A stretch of DNA of 35,752 nt from an uncultured bacterium (GCA_938014945.1 CALLQH010000292.1:1-35752); one strand, 5' to 3'; numbered from the stretch's first letter, positions 15,433 to 23,276 are shown. Notes: generated by a model from the sequence alone, not told the origin. Translations and numbers: made by a program.

Positions 15433-16020
15433 TCAGATCACGCCGGCAAGGATGCCCACGCCGGCAAGCGCCATCACGCTGCCTGCCGTCCGCATGGCCC
15501 AGGGGGCGACACGGCGGCTGCCGTAGCCGGCGGCCACGCCCAGGGCGAGGCCCGCGCCATGCAGCATGGCGGTGGCCAGCACGAAGCCCGCGGCATAGCT
15601 CATGGCCGAAGCGCCCGCGGGCATCTCGGCGCCGTGGGCATGGCCATGGAACAGGGCGAAGGCGCCGACCAGGGCCATGGCGCCCGCCACCGGCAGGCTG
15701 GCGCGCAGGGCGACGGCCCCGCCCAGCACGACGACCGACAGGGCAATGACCAGTTCCACCATGGGAAGCTGGATGCCGGCCATGGCCAGCGTGCCGCCGC
15801 CCACCATCATGGCGATGAAGGCAAGCGGAACCAGCCACAGGGCCTTGCCGCCGCGCACGGCCGCAAACAGGCCGACGGCGATCATGGCCAGCAGGTGATC
15901 CAGACCCAGCAGGGGATGGCTGAAGCCGGCCGCAAAGCCGGAAGCAGCGCCCACGCCCGTGTGGGCGAAGGCAGGCATGGCCGTGGCCACCAGGGCCGCG
16001 GCAACAAGAGCAATACGCAT
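15433..16020 (-). CDS. hupE: HupE/UreJ-family cobalt or nickel permease
   Basis: Inner-membrane metal permease of 195 residues with a cleavable N-terminus (MRIALVAAALVATAMPAFA, mature protein beginning HTGVG) and about six further hydrophobic helices. It has the family motif HPLLGLDHLLAM (His35, Asp41, His42), the proposed metal ligands, and a second histidine cluster FHGHAHGAEMP in the middle. HupE proteins import Ni2+ or Co2+; those behind a cobalamin riboswitch are assigned to cobalt uptake for B12 synthesis. Such a riboswitch lies directly upstream here, so cobalt is the likely substrate. An AAAGGA ribosome-binding site precedes the ATG. The gene is monocistronic and convergent with the TPR gene. 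The cobalt assignment is inference from regulation; the family call is secure. Confidence 0.9.
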   Translation of the reverse strand: MRIALVAAALVATAMPAFAHTGVGAASGFAAGFSHPLLGLDHLLAMIAVGLFAAVRGGKALWLVPLAFIAMMVGGGTLAMAGIQLPMVELVIALSVVVLGGAVALRASLPVAGAMALVGAFALFHGHAHGAEMPAGASAMSYAAGFVLATAMLHGAGLALGVAAGYGSRRVAPWAMRTAGSVMALAGVGILAGVI

Positions 16021-16075
16021 GAGATAGTCCTTTCCCGGGGCCCGCCGCCCCGTCGTTGTGGTCGTGACGCGTGAC

Positions 16076-16222
16076 GGCCGGTCTCCTGGCTCGAAGCCTG
16101 GCTGTCTGCCTTCCCAGCCTTGCGGCCAGTGGCGTAGCGACAGCTAGATTGCTTCCTACAGTCGCGGGGGCGGCGCCGGATTCGGACCGGCTTCCCGTTT
16201 CACCTCACACGGAGGCACCGTC
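16076..16222 (-). promoter_or_regulatory. Cobalamin (AdoCbl) riboswitch upstream of hupE
   Basis: Read on the minus strand, the conserved parts of the cobalamin riboswitch occur in order. They are a 5' GGTGCC, the GAGGTGAAACGGGAA block, a GCCGGTCC/GGCGCC stem, the GCCCCCGCGACTGTAG core, GCCACTGG, GGGAAGGC, and finally the B12 box with AGCCAGGAGACC near 16079-16092. The element ends about 56 bp before the hupE ATG. That space holds the ribosome-binding site and GC-rich stretches able to pair, which suits ligand-dependent blocking of translation. High coenzyme B12 should lower hupE expression. Confidence 0.93.
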
Positions 16223-16229
16223 GCGGCGC

Positions 16230-16257
16230 ATTCTGCACGGCGGACGCGACGCGGCAA
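16230..16257 (-). promoter_or_regulatory. Likely promoter of the riboswitch-hupE transcript
   Basis: On the minus strand a TTGCCG -35 box (16252-16257) and a CAGAAT -10 box (16230-16235) are 16 bases apart. The predicted start, about 16223, falls at the 5' end of the riboswitch, which supports the assignment although both boxes are imperfect. Confidence 0.4.
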
Positions 16258-16291
16258 GGGGTTGCCATGTTCCCGCCGTGCTGACGGCCGA

Positions 16292-16966
16292 TCAGGGGTC
16301 GCCGGGGACGCCGTAGCTCGGCGTGTCGCGCGGGTCGATGGCGCGCTGGATGTAGGCCGGCATCTGCGGGCGGTAGACGTCCCAGACGCGGCGCAGTTCG
16401 GCGATGGGCTCGTCGTGCCAGTCGACGCGCAGTTCGCAGATCGGCCAGTCGTGCTCGTGGCACACCTTGATGCCCACGGAACGCACGTCGCCCTCCTCGC
16501 CGCCGGCGTCGAGGCCGCCCTCCACCGCGCGCAACAGGCGCTCGACGATGTGCTCGTCGGGATCGGACATGAAGGCGGCGACCATGGCTGTCGGTACGTC
16601 GTTCGAGGAGAGCAGGTTGCCGGCGGCGACGCAGTTCTCGCCCTGGGTGACATGGTTGGTGCCCAGGGTGTGGGCGCCCGAATGGTGGGCGGTGTGGCCC
16701 AGCCGGTCGATAATCGTGAGCTGGCGGTAGTCGGAGAATTCCTTGGCCTCGATCATCACCTTCATCGCGGCATGGGCGCCGTAGCCCCGCTGCAGCAGGT
16801 CGAGCCCCATCAGGCCCAGACCCGGATCGGTGATGTTCTGGGTCGCCACGGCGCCGACATGGCCGCGCACCCAGGCGCAGCGCGCGGCCACGGCGGGGCT
16901 GGAGGAGGTCACCACGACCCCGAACATGCCGGTGCGTGCGCAGCGGGCGGTGAGCGAAAAGGTCAT
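16292..16966 (-). CDS. DUF1028-family Ntn-hydrolase-like protein
   Basis: Protein of 224 residues belonging to DUF1028, a family with a predicted Ntn-hydrolase fold that is often found beside peptidases, RidA proteins or amino-acid catabolism genes. Family sequence is recognisable at the N-terminus (TFSLTARCARTGMFGVVVTSSSPAVAARCAWVRGHVGAVATQN) and in the middle (GENCVAAGNLLSS). If autoprocessed like other Ntn-hydrolases, Thr2 would become the nucleophile after removal of Met1; this is inference. The start at 16966 follows a GGAGGA ribosome-binding site; a longer in-frame start at 17008 does not. It is the last gene of the HpaB-RidA-DUF1028 group, 70 bp after the RidA gene. An amide- or lactam-hydrolysing role would suit the group. 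Confidence 0.85.
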   Translation of the reverse strand: MTFSLTARCARTGMFGVVVTSSSPAVAARCAWVRGHVGAVATQNITDPGLGLMGLDLLQRGYGAHAAMKVMIEAKEFSDYRQLTIIDRLGHTAHHSGAHTLGTNHVTQGENCVAAGNLLSSNDVPTAMVAAFMSDPDEHIVERLLRAVEGGLDAGGEEGDVRSVGIKVCHEHDWPICELRVDWHDEPIAELRRVWDVYRPQMPAYIQRAIDPRDTPSYGVPGDP

Positions 16967-17036
16967 GGGAGTCCTCCGGTCTTTTGCGCCCCGCCCCGGA
17001 TCAGCCATCGGCGATCCGGGGCAGGGCGGTTCAGCT

Positions 17037-17453
17037 TCAGGCTTCGTCGTCGGGGATGACGGCGTCGACGTCGATCTCCATCACCATCTCCGGCTTGGCC
17101 AGCGCCTGCACGACGAGACCGGTGGAGACGGGATAGACACCCTTCAGCCACTTGCCGATGACGTTGTAGACCGGCTCGCGGTAGCGCGGATCGGTCAGGT
17201 AGATCGTGATCTTGCAGATGTGCTCAAGCTTGCCGCCGGCTTCCTCGATCAGGCGCTTGACGCAGCTCATCGCCATCTCGGCCTGGGCCGCGGGATCGCC
17301 GACGCCGTGGAAGCTGCCGTCGAGATCGAAGCCGGTCTGGCCGCGCATGAAGATGTGGTTGCCCGCGCGCACGACCATGCACAGGTCGTTGTCGAGCGAC
17401 TGCTCGGGGTACATGGCCTTGGTGTTGAACTTGCGGAAGCGCTGGTGCGCCAT
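17037..17453 (-). CDS. RidA/YjgF-family protein lacking the catalytic arginine
   Basis: Protein of 138 residues of the RidA (YjgF/YER057c/UK114) family, trimeric proteins with ligand pockets between subunits. The fold is plain: an N-terminal strand pair (DNDLCMVVRAGNHIFMRGQTG), the Gln/Ala-rich helix (AAQAEMAMSCVKRLIEEAGG) and the C-terminal YPVSTGLVVQALAKPEMVMEIDVDAV. True RidA imine deaminases have Arg in the PARS-type motif (Arg105 in E. coli); here the corresponding position is Ser110 (YPVST). Deamination of 2-aminoacrylate is therefore unlikely, and the protein fits the non-deaminating Rid subfamilies found in catabolic operons. It follows the HpaB-like gene after 117 bp that include two GGGCGGCGCC repeats. 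Confidence 0.9.
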   Translation of the reverse strand: MAHQRFRKFNTKAMYPEQSLDNDLCMVVRAGNHIFMRGQTGFDLDGSFHGVGDPAAQAEMAMSCVKRLIEEAGGKLEHICKITIYLTDPRYREPVYNVIGKWLKGVYPVSTGLVVQALAKPEMVMEIDVDAVIPDDEA

Positions 17454-17570
17454 GGTCTCTGGTCCCTTCGGAAAGCGGTGTCGGAAAAACCCTACAACAG
17501 GGCGGCGCCGTCATCCCACCGTTTCGCGAGGGAAGGGCGGCGCCGGGTGGATAAATATCGTCAGGCGGCG

Positions 17571-19022
17571 CTACTTCTTGCCGAGCACGCGGTCGGAGAG
17601 GCCGGCGGCCGTCTTCACGAACGAAAGCGCATTGTCGAAGTCGAAGTTGCGATAGACCGCGCCCAGATGGGCAAAGGGCGGCGACTGGGCAAAGAGCTGG
17701 AAGGTCAGCTTGTGGCCCGCGTAGTCGGAGTTCATCAGGTCGCGCCCGAAGGCCAGCAGCTTCCTGCGATCCTCGGACTGCCAGTCGTCGTTGACGCTGT
17801 AGAACTTCTCCATCCAGGCCGCCGTCTCGGGCGCCTCGAAGGCGGCGCTGTCGGGGGTGACGCAGATCTGGCCGCCGCACAGTTCGCGCGCGATATGGGT
17901 CATCGCCGGAAGCTGCGAGCAAGCCAGGACGCGGCCGGTGTAGAGCAGGGACTGGTTGGGCATCAGGAAACCGCCGGGGCTTTCCTGGGCGAGTGCAATG
18001 GCGCCGGAGAGATGAGCGTTGATGCCCTCGCGGTAGCAGGCGAGCTGGGCGAGCTTCTCCTGCACGGCCTGCTGCTTGTCGAGGCCCGTCTGGCGCACGT
18101 TGAAGAGCGCGGTACCGATCAGCAGGTCGGCGATGTGCATGATGCGCAGCACGAACATGTAGGCGCTGTAGCGGTGCAGCGTACCGCGGATGAAGGTCGC
18201 GGCTGCCGTGTGGCGGTAGAACAGCAGGTTCTCCCAGGGCACCAGCACGTTGTCGAAGACGAGCAGGGTGTCGACCTCGTCGACCCGGTTCGACAGGGGA
18301 TAGTCCGCCTCCGGCTTCACCCCGGCAAAACCGCCGCGGCAGATGTGCTTGAGGCCCGGTGCGTTCATCGGGCAGATGAAGCCCAGCGCGTAGTCGGAGA
18401 GCTTTTCGTTGCCCCAGTTGGCGATGGTCGGCTTGACGAAGGCCTGATGGGCATAGGCTGCGGCCGTCTCGTACTTGGCGCCGCGCACCACGACGCCGGC
18501 GTCGGTCTCCTTGACCACATGCAGCAGCATGTCGGGATCCTGGTCCTGGGGCGCCTTGGAGCGGTCGCCCTTGGGGTCCGTATTGGCGCTGACGTGGAAG
18601 ATGTCGTTACGCAGCACGTTGTCGATGTGCCGGTCGATATTGGCGGCCCAGGAGTCGTCGACCTGGTTGAGGATGTCCTTGCCGTCGGCCAGCGACCACA
18701 TCTCGCCCACGGTCTCGTCGCCGACGCGGGTGACGACGCCGCCGATCTCGCGCATCACCATGTTGACCCAGTCGCGCTTGGCCCACCAGTCGGCCTGGGT
18801 GTGGGGCGGCTGCCAGGAAGTGGCGAATTTCTCGCCGTCTTTCTCGTAGGCCATGGTGCCGGCGAACTTCTCCTCGTGCGCCATGTCGTAGATGCGCGCG
18901 CGCACGTCGACGATCGGCTTGAAGGCGGGGTGGCTGGGGACGTCCTTCACGGTCTCGCCGTTGATGAACACCTCCCGCCCGTCGCGCAGTGACTCGCGAT
19001 ACTGATCGCCGGTCTTCAACAT
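17571..19022 (-). CDS. HpaB-family FADH2-dependent monooxygenase (4-hydroxyphenylacetate 3-hydroxylase type)
   Basis: Oxygenase component of a two-component flavin monooxygenase, 483 residues, close to the usual length. Characteristic stretches are TGDQYRESLRDGREVFINGE at the N-terminus, HVSANTDPKGDRSKAP, LLHVVKETDAGVVVRGAKYETAAAYAHQAFV, VFDNVLVPWENLLFY and RELCGGQICVTP. These enzymes hydroxylate phenols or related rings using FADH2 from a separate reductase; no HpaC-like reductase is in the window. 4-Hydroxybutyryl-CoA dehydratase shares this fold, but its Fe-S cysteine/histidine ligands are absent, so that reading is rejected. A GGAG ribosome-binding site lies nine bases before the ATG. It heads an operon with RidA-like and DUF1028 genes and is divergent from a LysR gene. 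Confidence 0.88.
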   Translation of the reverse strand: MLKTGDQYRESLRDGREVFINGETVKDVPSHPAFKPIVDVRARIYDMAHEEKFAGTMAYEKDGEKFATSWQPPHTQADWWAKRDWVNMVMREIGGVVTRVGDETVGEMWSLADGKDILNQVDDSWAANIDRHIDNVLRNDIFHVSANTDPKGDRSKAPQDQDPDMLLHVVKETDAGVVVRGAKYETAAAYAHQAFVKPTIANWGNEKLSDYALGFICPMNAPGLKHICRGGFAGVKPEADYPLSNRVDEVDTLLVFDNVLVPWENLLFYRHTAAATFIRGTLHRYSAYMFVLRIMHIADLLIGTALFNVRQTGLDKQQAVQEKLAQLACYREGINAHLSGAIALAQESPGGFLMPNQSLLYTGRVLACSQLPAMTHIARELCGGQICVTPDSAAFEAPETAAWMEKFYSVNDDWQSEDRRKLLAFGRDLMNSDYAGHKLTFQLFAQSPPFAHLGAVYRNFDFDNALSFVKTAAGLSDRVLGKK

Positions 19023-19089
19023 GGGAATAACTCCGATTCTCGTTTCGCGGCCAGACTGCCCCGGTGACAGGGGGCAGGCAAAATATTAT

Positions 19090-19103
19090 CTTCATCGGTG
19101 AAG
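19090..19103. promoter_or_regulatory. LysR-type operator in the HpaB/LysR divergent region
   Basis: An inverted repeat CTTCA-TCGG-TGAAG sits in the 95-bp divergent region, 14 bp before the regulator's ATG. It contains a T-N11-A arrangement (T19089 to A19101) and lies in an AT-richer stretch (AAATATTAT) that stands out locally. The position suits autoregulation and control of the divergent operon. Confidence 0.45.
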
Positions 19104-19117
19104 CATAGGTTTTGCCG

Positions 19118-20038
19118 ATGAACTACACGCTCAAGCACCTGCGCTATTTCACGGCGGCCGCCGAGGCCGGCAGCGTCACGGGCGCGTCCGAGCTGTGCCA
19201 CGTCTCGCAGCCCTCCGTCTCTGCAGCCATCGCGCATCTGGAGGATGTCTTCGGCGTCCAGCTGTTCATCCGCCACCATGCCCAGGGGCTGTCGCTGACG
19301 CCTGCGGGCAGCCGGCTGTGTGCCGCCGCGCGCGATCTGCTGACCCACGCCGACGAGCTGTCCCAGGACGCCGCAGGACTGGCCGAGGGACTTTCGGGCG
19401 ATCTCGATGTCGGCTGCTTCGTCACCTTCGCGCCCTTCGTGCTGCCGGGTCTGCTGCGCGTGCTCGCCAGCGAACATCCCGCGATCCATGTCCGTCCGCA
19501 CGAGGACGACCTGCGGGCGCTGCACGAGGGCCTGCGGCGGGGCCGCTTCGAGATTGCGGTGACCTATGATCTCAACCTGCCCCAGGACGTTGTCTTCGAC
19601 GCGCTGGTCACCGTGCCGATCCATGTGCTGCTGCCCGCCGATCACCGGCTGGCACGCCGCCGTTCCGTACGTCTGGCCGATCTTGCCGGGGAACCGCTGG
19701 TGCTGCTCGCGCTTCCCGAAAGCCGCAACCATTTCCTGTCGGTGTTTGCCGAGGCCGGCATCGAGCCCAACATCGCCTACGAGACGAGTTCCTTCGAGAT
19801 GGTCCGCGGCCTGGTCGCCAACGGCTATGGCTACGGCCTCATGCACTCGCGCGCGCCGCACCAGCGCGCACTGGACGGCACGCCGCTGGCCGCCGTGCCC
19901 CTGTCGGAACCCGAACGCGCCATGCGCATGGGGCTGGCGCGTCTGGCGACCACGCGGGCGACGCGCATGGCTACAGCCTTTGCCGAGGTCTGCCGCCGTC
20001 ACCTGCCCGCCCTGCTCGAAGCCCGGGGCAAGGACTAG
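19118..20038 (+). CDS. LysR-family transcriptional regulator divergent from HpaB operon
   Basis: LysR-type regulator of 306 residues. The winged helix-turn-helix occupies the first 60 residues (LKHLRYFTAAAEAGSVTGASELCHVSQPSVSAAIAHLEDVFGVQLFIRH), followed by a linker helix and a periplasmic-binding-like effector domain (from about 90; DLDVGCFVTFAPFVLPGLL, RFEIAVTYDLNLP, NGYGYGLM). The effector domain resembles the OxyR/CynR-like group without pointing to a ligand. ATG at 19118 is preferred over TTG two codons upstream. It is divergent from the HpaB-RidA-DUF1028 operon with a palindrome between them, so it most likely controls that operon. Its stop is 15 bp from the stop of the convergent SDR gene. 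Confidence 0.92.
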   Translation: MNYTLKHLRYFTAAAEAGSVTGASELCHVSQPSVSAAIAHLEDVFGVQLFIRHHAQGLSLTPAGSRLCAAARDLLTHADELSQDAAGLAEGLSGDLDVGCFVTFAPFVLPGLLRVLASEHPAIHVRPHEDDLRALHEGLRRGRFEIAVTYDLNLPQDVVFDALVTVPIHVLLPADHRLARRRSVRLADLAGEPLVLLALPESRNHFLSVFAEAGIEPNIAYETSSFEMVRGLVANGYGYGLMHSRAPHQRALDGTPLAAVPLSEPERAMRMGLARLATTRATRMATAFAEVCRRHLPALLEARGKD

Positions 20039-20052
20039 GCGCCGCGGCAGAC

Positions 20053-20877
20053 TCACATCTTGCGGTTCTCGGGCACCTCGTTGTGCTTCCTCACCCACAG
20101 GAAAAGATCGCTCGTCGCCTGGTTGCCGCCGGCCACCACCAGGGTCTGGCCTGATGTCCAGCCGGCTTCGTCCGCGCACAGGTAGACCGCCGCCGCGGCG
20201 ATATCCTCGGGCTTGCCGACGCGGTTGATCGGATAGAACGAGGCGCGCGTCTTGCGGTCCTCCTCGGTCTTCAGGTGGCGCGCCACCAGCGGCGTGTCGA
20301 TCAGGGCAGGGGCAATGGCGTTCACGCGCACGTTGTGGCGGCCGTATTCGATGCCCATGGTCTGGGTCAGGCTGACCAGCGCCGCCTTGGCCGAGCCGTA
20401 GACCGCCTCGCCCGGGGCGGCATGAACGCCGTCGATGGAGACGATGTTGAGGATCGCGCCGCCGCCATTCCCGGCCATGTGATCGGCGACCTTGCGGGCG
20501 CAGAAGAACGGCGTGCGCACATTCAGGCTGTAGATCGCATCGAAGCCCTCGATCGTGGCTTCTTCGAGGGGCCCGAGGCCCCCTTTCACGGAGGAGCCGC
20601 CGCCGGCATTGTTGACCCAGACATCGATGCGGCCCATCGCGGTGATCGCTTCATCAACCAGGCCCAGCGCGGCCTCGAGGTCGCTCATGTCGGTGACGAT
20701 GGGCCAGGCCTTGCGGCCCAGCGCCTCGACCTCCCGGCCGACTGCCTCGATCTGCTCGCGGGTGCGCGCGGCCAGCACCACATCGGCGCCCTGGCGCGCG
20801 AAGTCCAGCGCGATCTGGCGGCCGATGCCGCGTCCCGCTCCCGTGACCACGGCCTTCTTGCCTGCATAGGAAAACAT
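20053..20877 (-). CDS. Short-chain dehydrogenase/reductase (SDR), classical type
   Basis: Classical SDR of 274 residues, an NAD(P)-dependent oxidoreductase. Motifs: cofactor loop TGAGRGIG (12-19), NNAG (89-92), Asn119, and the catalytic Ser147, Tyr160 and Lys164 (YGSAK). The acidic or basic residue after strand 2 (AARTREQ) suggests NADP(H) preference. The C-terminal sequence TSGQTLVVAGGNQ is typical, then about 20 extra residues ending in a basic tail. The start at 20877 is chosen because the Rossmann fold begins within seven residues of it; the frame extends 34 codons upstream without similarity. The substrate is unknown. It is convergent with the LysR gene and separated from the solute-binding-protein gene by a 276-bp divergent region in which I find no convincing gene or promoter. 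Confidence 0.9.
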   Translation of the reverse strand: MFSYAGKKAVVTGAGRGIGRQIALDFARQGADVVLAARTREQIEAVGREVEALGRKAWPIVTDMSDLEAALGLVDEAITAMGRIDVWVNNAGGGSSVKGGLGPLEEATIEGFDAIYSLNVRTPFFCARKVADHMAGNGGGAILNIVSIDGVHAAPGEAVYGSAKAALVSLTQTMGIEYGRHNVRVNAIAPALIDTPLVARHLKTEEDRKTRASFYPINRVGKPEDIAAAAVYLCADEAGWTSGQTLVVAGGNQATSDLFLWVRKHNEVPENRKM

Positions 20878-21153
20878 CGGCCTGCTCCACTCTGTTGGTT
20901 GTGCAATCGATCCTCGACCGCTTCGCCATGCGGAACAAGCCATCGCGCGAGTGTGAAGTCGCAACCCCATTCTGGCCATGATCGCTGGTGAATCTTCACA
21001 GTGTAAGACGCGAGAAAAGCGTCGGTGACTGCGGGCAGGTGAGCGTTTCTTTACCCTTTGGGCTTTCCTGCAGCGCGCAAAATCGGGCTAACCTTGTCGC
21101 ACCTGCTGTACGCAATCGGTGGGAACGGCAAAAAACAAGGGAGTTTCGCTGTT

Positions 21154-22317
21154 ATGGACAAGTTCAAACCCCTCATGGAAGCCCATGAGTTCCACGACAA
21201 GCTGCTGGAAGGCAAGCTGACCCGCCGCCAGGCCCATGCGGTTCTGGCATCGGCCGGTGTCGGCACGGCGGCCATGGCCTCCTCGGCCGGCTCGGCCCAT
21301 GCCGACGGCACCAATGTCATGATGCTGACCTGGGGCGGCTACGACGATCCCGCCTTCGCCAGCGAGTACGCCGCCGAGTTCGGCTCGCCGCCCAGCTATT
21401 CTCTGTTTGCCGATCAGGCCGAGGCGCTGGCCAAGATCCGCGCGGGCTTCGATGCCGATGTCGCCTTCCCCTGCATCTCCAAGATCCAGACCTGGAACGA
21501 CGCCGGTGTGATCGCGCCGATGGATCTTTCCATGCTCAGCCACTGGGACGAACTGCTGCCGGCGCTGACCAATCTGCCCACGGCCAACACGCCCGACGGC
21601 GCGCCGCTGTTCGCGCCGGTCGACTGGGGCCAGACCTCGGTGCTGTTCCGCGCCGATCTCGCGCCCGAGTACGTCGACAACCAGACCTGGGGCATCCTGT
21701 GGGATGAGAAGTATGCCGGCCGTCTGGGCGCCATCGAGGCGGTCGAGGATCACTACAACATCGCCGCCATCTACATGGGCATCGATTTCCTCGACATGAA
21801 CGAGGAGGAGATCCAGCTCGTGGGCGACAAGCTGCGCGAGCAGATCCCGCTGTTGCGCATGGTCACCGGCGACACCACGACCCTGACCCAGGCGCTGTTC
21901 TCGGGCGAGCTGATCGCCACCTCGGCCTGGAACGGCATGATGCTGACCGCTTCGGAAGAGATGGAGCAGCAGGGCACCCAGGGCCAGTACGTCTGGATGA
22001 AGCCCAGGGAAGGTGCGCTCACCTGGGTCTGCGGCCTGACGATCTCGCCGACCACCAAGGACCGTGGCACCTGGGAACAGGCCCATGCCCTGGTCAACGC
22101 CTATCTGGCGGCCGACTCGCAGAACTACGAGCTGACCAGCTGGGGCTACGGTGTCGCCAATGCCAAGGCCTATGACGGCGTTTCCGAGGAGTACCTGAAC
22201 TCCATCGGTCTCGGCCTGCCGGTCGAGGACTACCTCGCCGACGGCGCCTTCTCGGCCCACCAGCAGCACTACGGCGAAATCGTCAATCTCTACGACGAGA
22301 TTCTCGCCGGCATGTGA
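21154..22317 (+). CDS. Polyamine/spermidine-type ABC solute-binding protein (orphan)
   Basis: Periplasmic solute-binding protein of 387 residues, PotD/PotF-like: MLTWGGYDDPAFASEYAAEFG at the mature N-terminus, APVDWGQTSVLFRADL, and the hinge region AWNGMMLTASEEMEQQG. The N-terminus (about 50 residues, KLTRRQAHAVLASAGVGTAAMA, ending SAHA|DG) contains an Arg-Arg pair followed by a moderately hydrophobic segment and may be a Tat rather than a Sec signal. A CAAGGGAG ribosome-binding site precedes ATG 21154; the in-frame start at 21058 is rejected. No permease or ATPase gene is adjacent, so the cognate transporter must be encoded elsewhere. The ligand could be a polyamine or another small cation; sequence alone does not decide. 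Confidence 0.88.
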   Translation: MDKFKPLMEAHEFHDKLLEGKLTRRQAHAVLASAGVGTAAMASSAGSAHADGTNVMMLTWGGYDDPAFASEYAAEFGSPPSYSLFADQAEALAKIRAGFDADVAFPCISKIQTWNDAGVIAPMDLSMLSHWDELLPALTNLPTANTPDGAPLFAPVDWGQTSVLFRADLAPEYVDNQTWGILWDEKYAGRLGAIEAVEDHYNIAAIYMGIDFLDMNEEEIQLVGDKLREQIPLLRMVTGDTTTLTQALFSGELIATSAWNGMMLTASEEMEQQGTQGQYVWMKPREGALTWVCGLTISPTTKDRGTWEQAHALVNAYLAADSQNYELTSWGYGVANAKAYDGVSEEYLNSIGLGLPVEDYLADGAFSAHQQHYGEIVNLYDEILAGM

Positions 22318-22340
22318 TCCGCAGTCTTTCGCGGTCAGGG

Positions 22341-22370
22341 AACGGGCGGGCGCTACGGCGTCCGCCCGTT
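22341..22370. terminator. Terminator after the solute-binding-protein gene
   Basis: A 13-base stem (one G-T wobble) capped by a TACG tetraloop, the stable UNCG type, begins 23 bp after the stop and is followed by TCGTTTCT. It lies between convergent genes. Confidence 0.75.
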
Positions 22371-22376
22371 TCGTTT

Positions 22377-23276
22377 CTAGAGGCCGAGGAAACGCCGCAT
22401 CGTCTGCTTGTGGGTGCGGCAGGATTCCACCAGCCATGCAACGAACAGGTCCATGGCCTCATCGTTTGCCGGATCGTGCCGGGCAAGGACATAGGTTCCG
22501 CCTTCCATGGTCGCCGCGAATGGCCGCACCAGACGGCCCTGCTGCAGATCGGACGACGTCAGGATGTCGTCGCCCACGACCACGCCTTCGCCGCGGGCCG
22601 CTGCGGCATAGGCTTCGCCGGCTGCCAGAAAGACTGCGCCGGTTGTGGTTTCAACCTCCGGCGCCCCGGCCATGTCCAGCCAGCGCTGCCACCAGTCCAC
22701 CGAGCCTTCGTGCAGCAGGCGGTGGCGGGCAAGATCGCCCGGTGCGTGCAGGCCGTTCTCGCCTTCCAGCAGGGCGGGACTGCACAGCGGGAACACGGTG
22801 TCGCGGAACAGGATGTGGCGGCGCGGCCCCGGTTTCAGATTGGTGCCGTAATAGATGACACCATCGAGCCGGTCGGCGGGGGCGTCGGCGGCCACCAGTT
22901 CCACCGCAATGGCGGGATGCGCTTCCGCAAAGACCGTCAGGCGCGGGGCCAGCCAGCGCTCCCCGAAACTCTGATCGACGGCGATCCGCAGGGTCAGGCG
23001 CCCCGCCTGCCGGCGTGCGTCGGCAACCGCCGCGCCGATGGTGGCGAAGGCCCCGGCAAGCTCGCGGGCCAGTGCGGCCCCTTCCGCCGTCAGTACGACG
23101 CGCCGATGGTGGCGGTCGAACAGGGCAAGTCCCAGGTCCTCCTCCAGCGCCTTGACCTGGCGCGTCACCGCGACCGGCGTCACGGAGAGCTCCTGGGCGG
23201 CCAGCTTGAAACTCTCGTGGCGCGCCGCTGCTTCGAATGTACGCAGGGCCGAAAGGCTTGGAATACGGGCTGCCAT
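22377..23276 (-). CDS. LysR-family regulator, GcvA-like
   Basis: LysR-type regulator of 299 residues. The N-terminal helix-turn-helix (PSLSALRTFEAAARHESFKLAAQELSVTPVAVTRQVKALEEDLGLALFDRHHRRVVLT) is of the GcvA/AmpR type, recognised by PSLSALRTFEAAARH and SVTPVAVTRQV. The effector domain starts near residue 92 (LTLRIAVDQSFGERWLAPRL) and includes the Trp-rich HEGSVDWWQRWLDMAG stretch common in GcvA relatives. It is divergent from a Rieske oxygenase gene with 178 bp between starts. A strong AT-rich palindrome ends only a few bases from its own ATG, so it probably represses itself and controls the oxygenase. GcvA regulates glycine cleavage, which would agree with an oxygenase acting on methylated amines or betaines. 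Confidence 0.93.
   Translation of the reverse strand: MAARIPSLSALRTFEAAARHESFKLAAQELSVTPVAVTRQVKALEEDLGLALFDRHHRRVVLTAEGAALARELAGAFATIGAAVADARRQAGRLTLRIAVDQSFGERWLAPRLTVFAEAHPAIAVELVAADAPADRLDGVIYYGTNLKPGPRRHILFRDTVFPLCSPALLEGENGLHAPGDLARHRLLHEGSVDWWQRWLDMAGAPEVETTTGAVFLAAGEAYAAAARGEGVVVGDDILTSSDLQQGRLVRPFAATMEGGTYVLARHDPANDEAMDLFVAWLVESCRTHKQTMRRFLGL

Noticed and set aside
17496..17545. Two GGGCGGCGCC repeats between the HpaB and RidA genes as a regulatory RNA
   Set aside because: The unit contains a self-complementary GGCGCC common in such DNA; no extended or conserved structure could be seen.
16830..18992. A 720-residue open frame on the plus strand
   Set aside because: Antisense to the DUF1028, RidA and HpaB genes, whose family motifs and ribosome-binding sites are clear.
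17571..19022. 4-hydroxybutyryl-CoA dehydratase
   Set aside because: It shares the acyl-CoA-dehydrogenase-like fold with HpaB, but the Cys/His ligands of its iron-sulfur cluster are missing, whereas HpaB sequence stretches are present.
20988..21188. A 66-residue open frame before the solute-binding-protein gene
   Set aside because: It overlaps the start of the binding-protein gene, has no ribosome-binding site and resembles nothing known to me.
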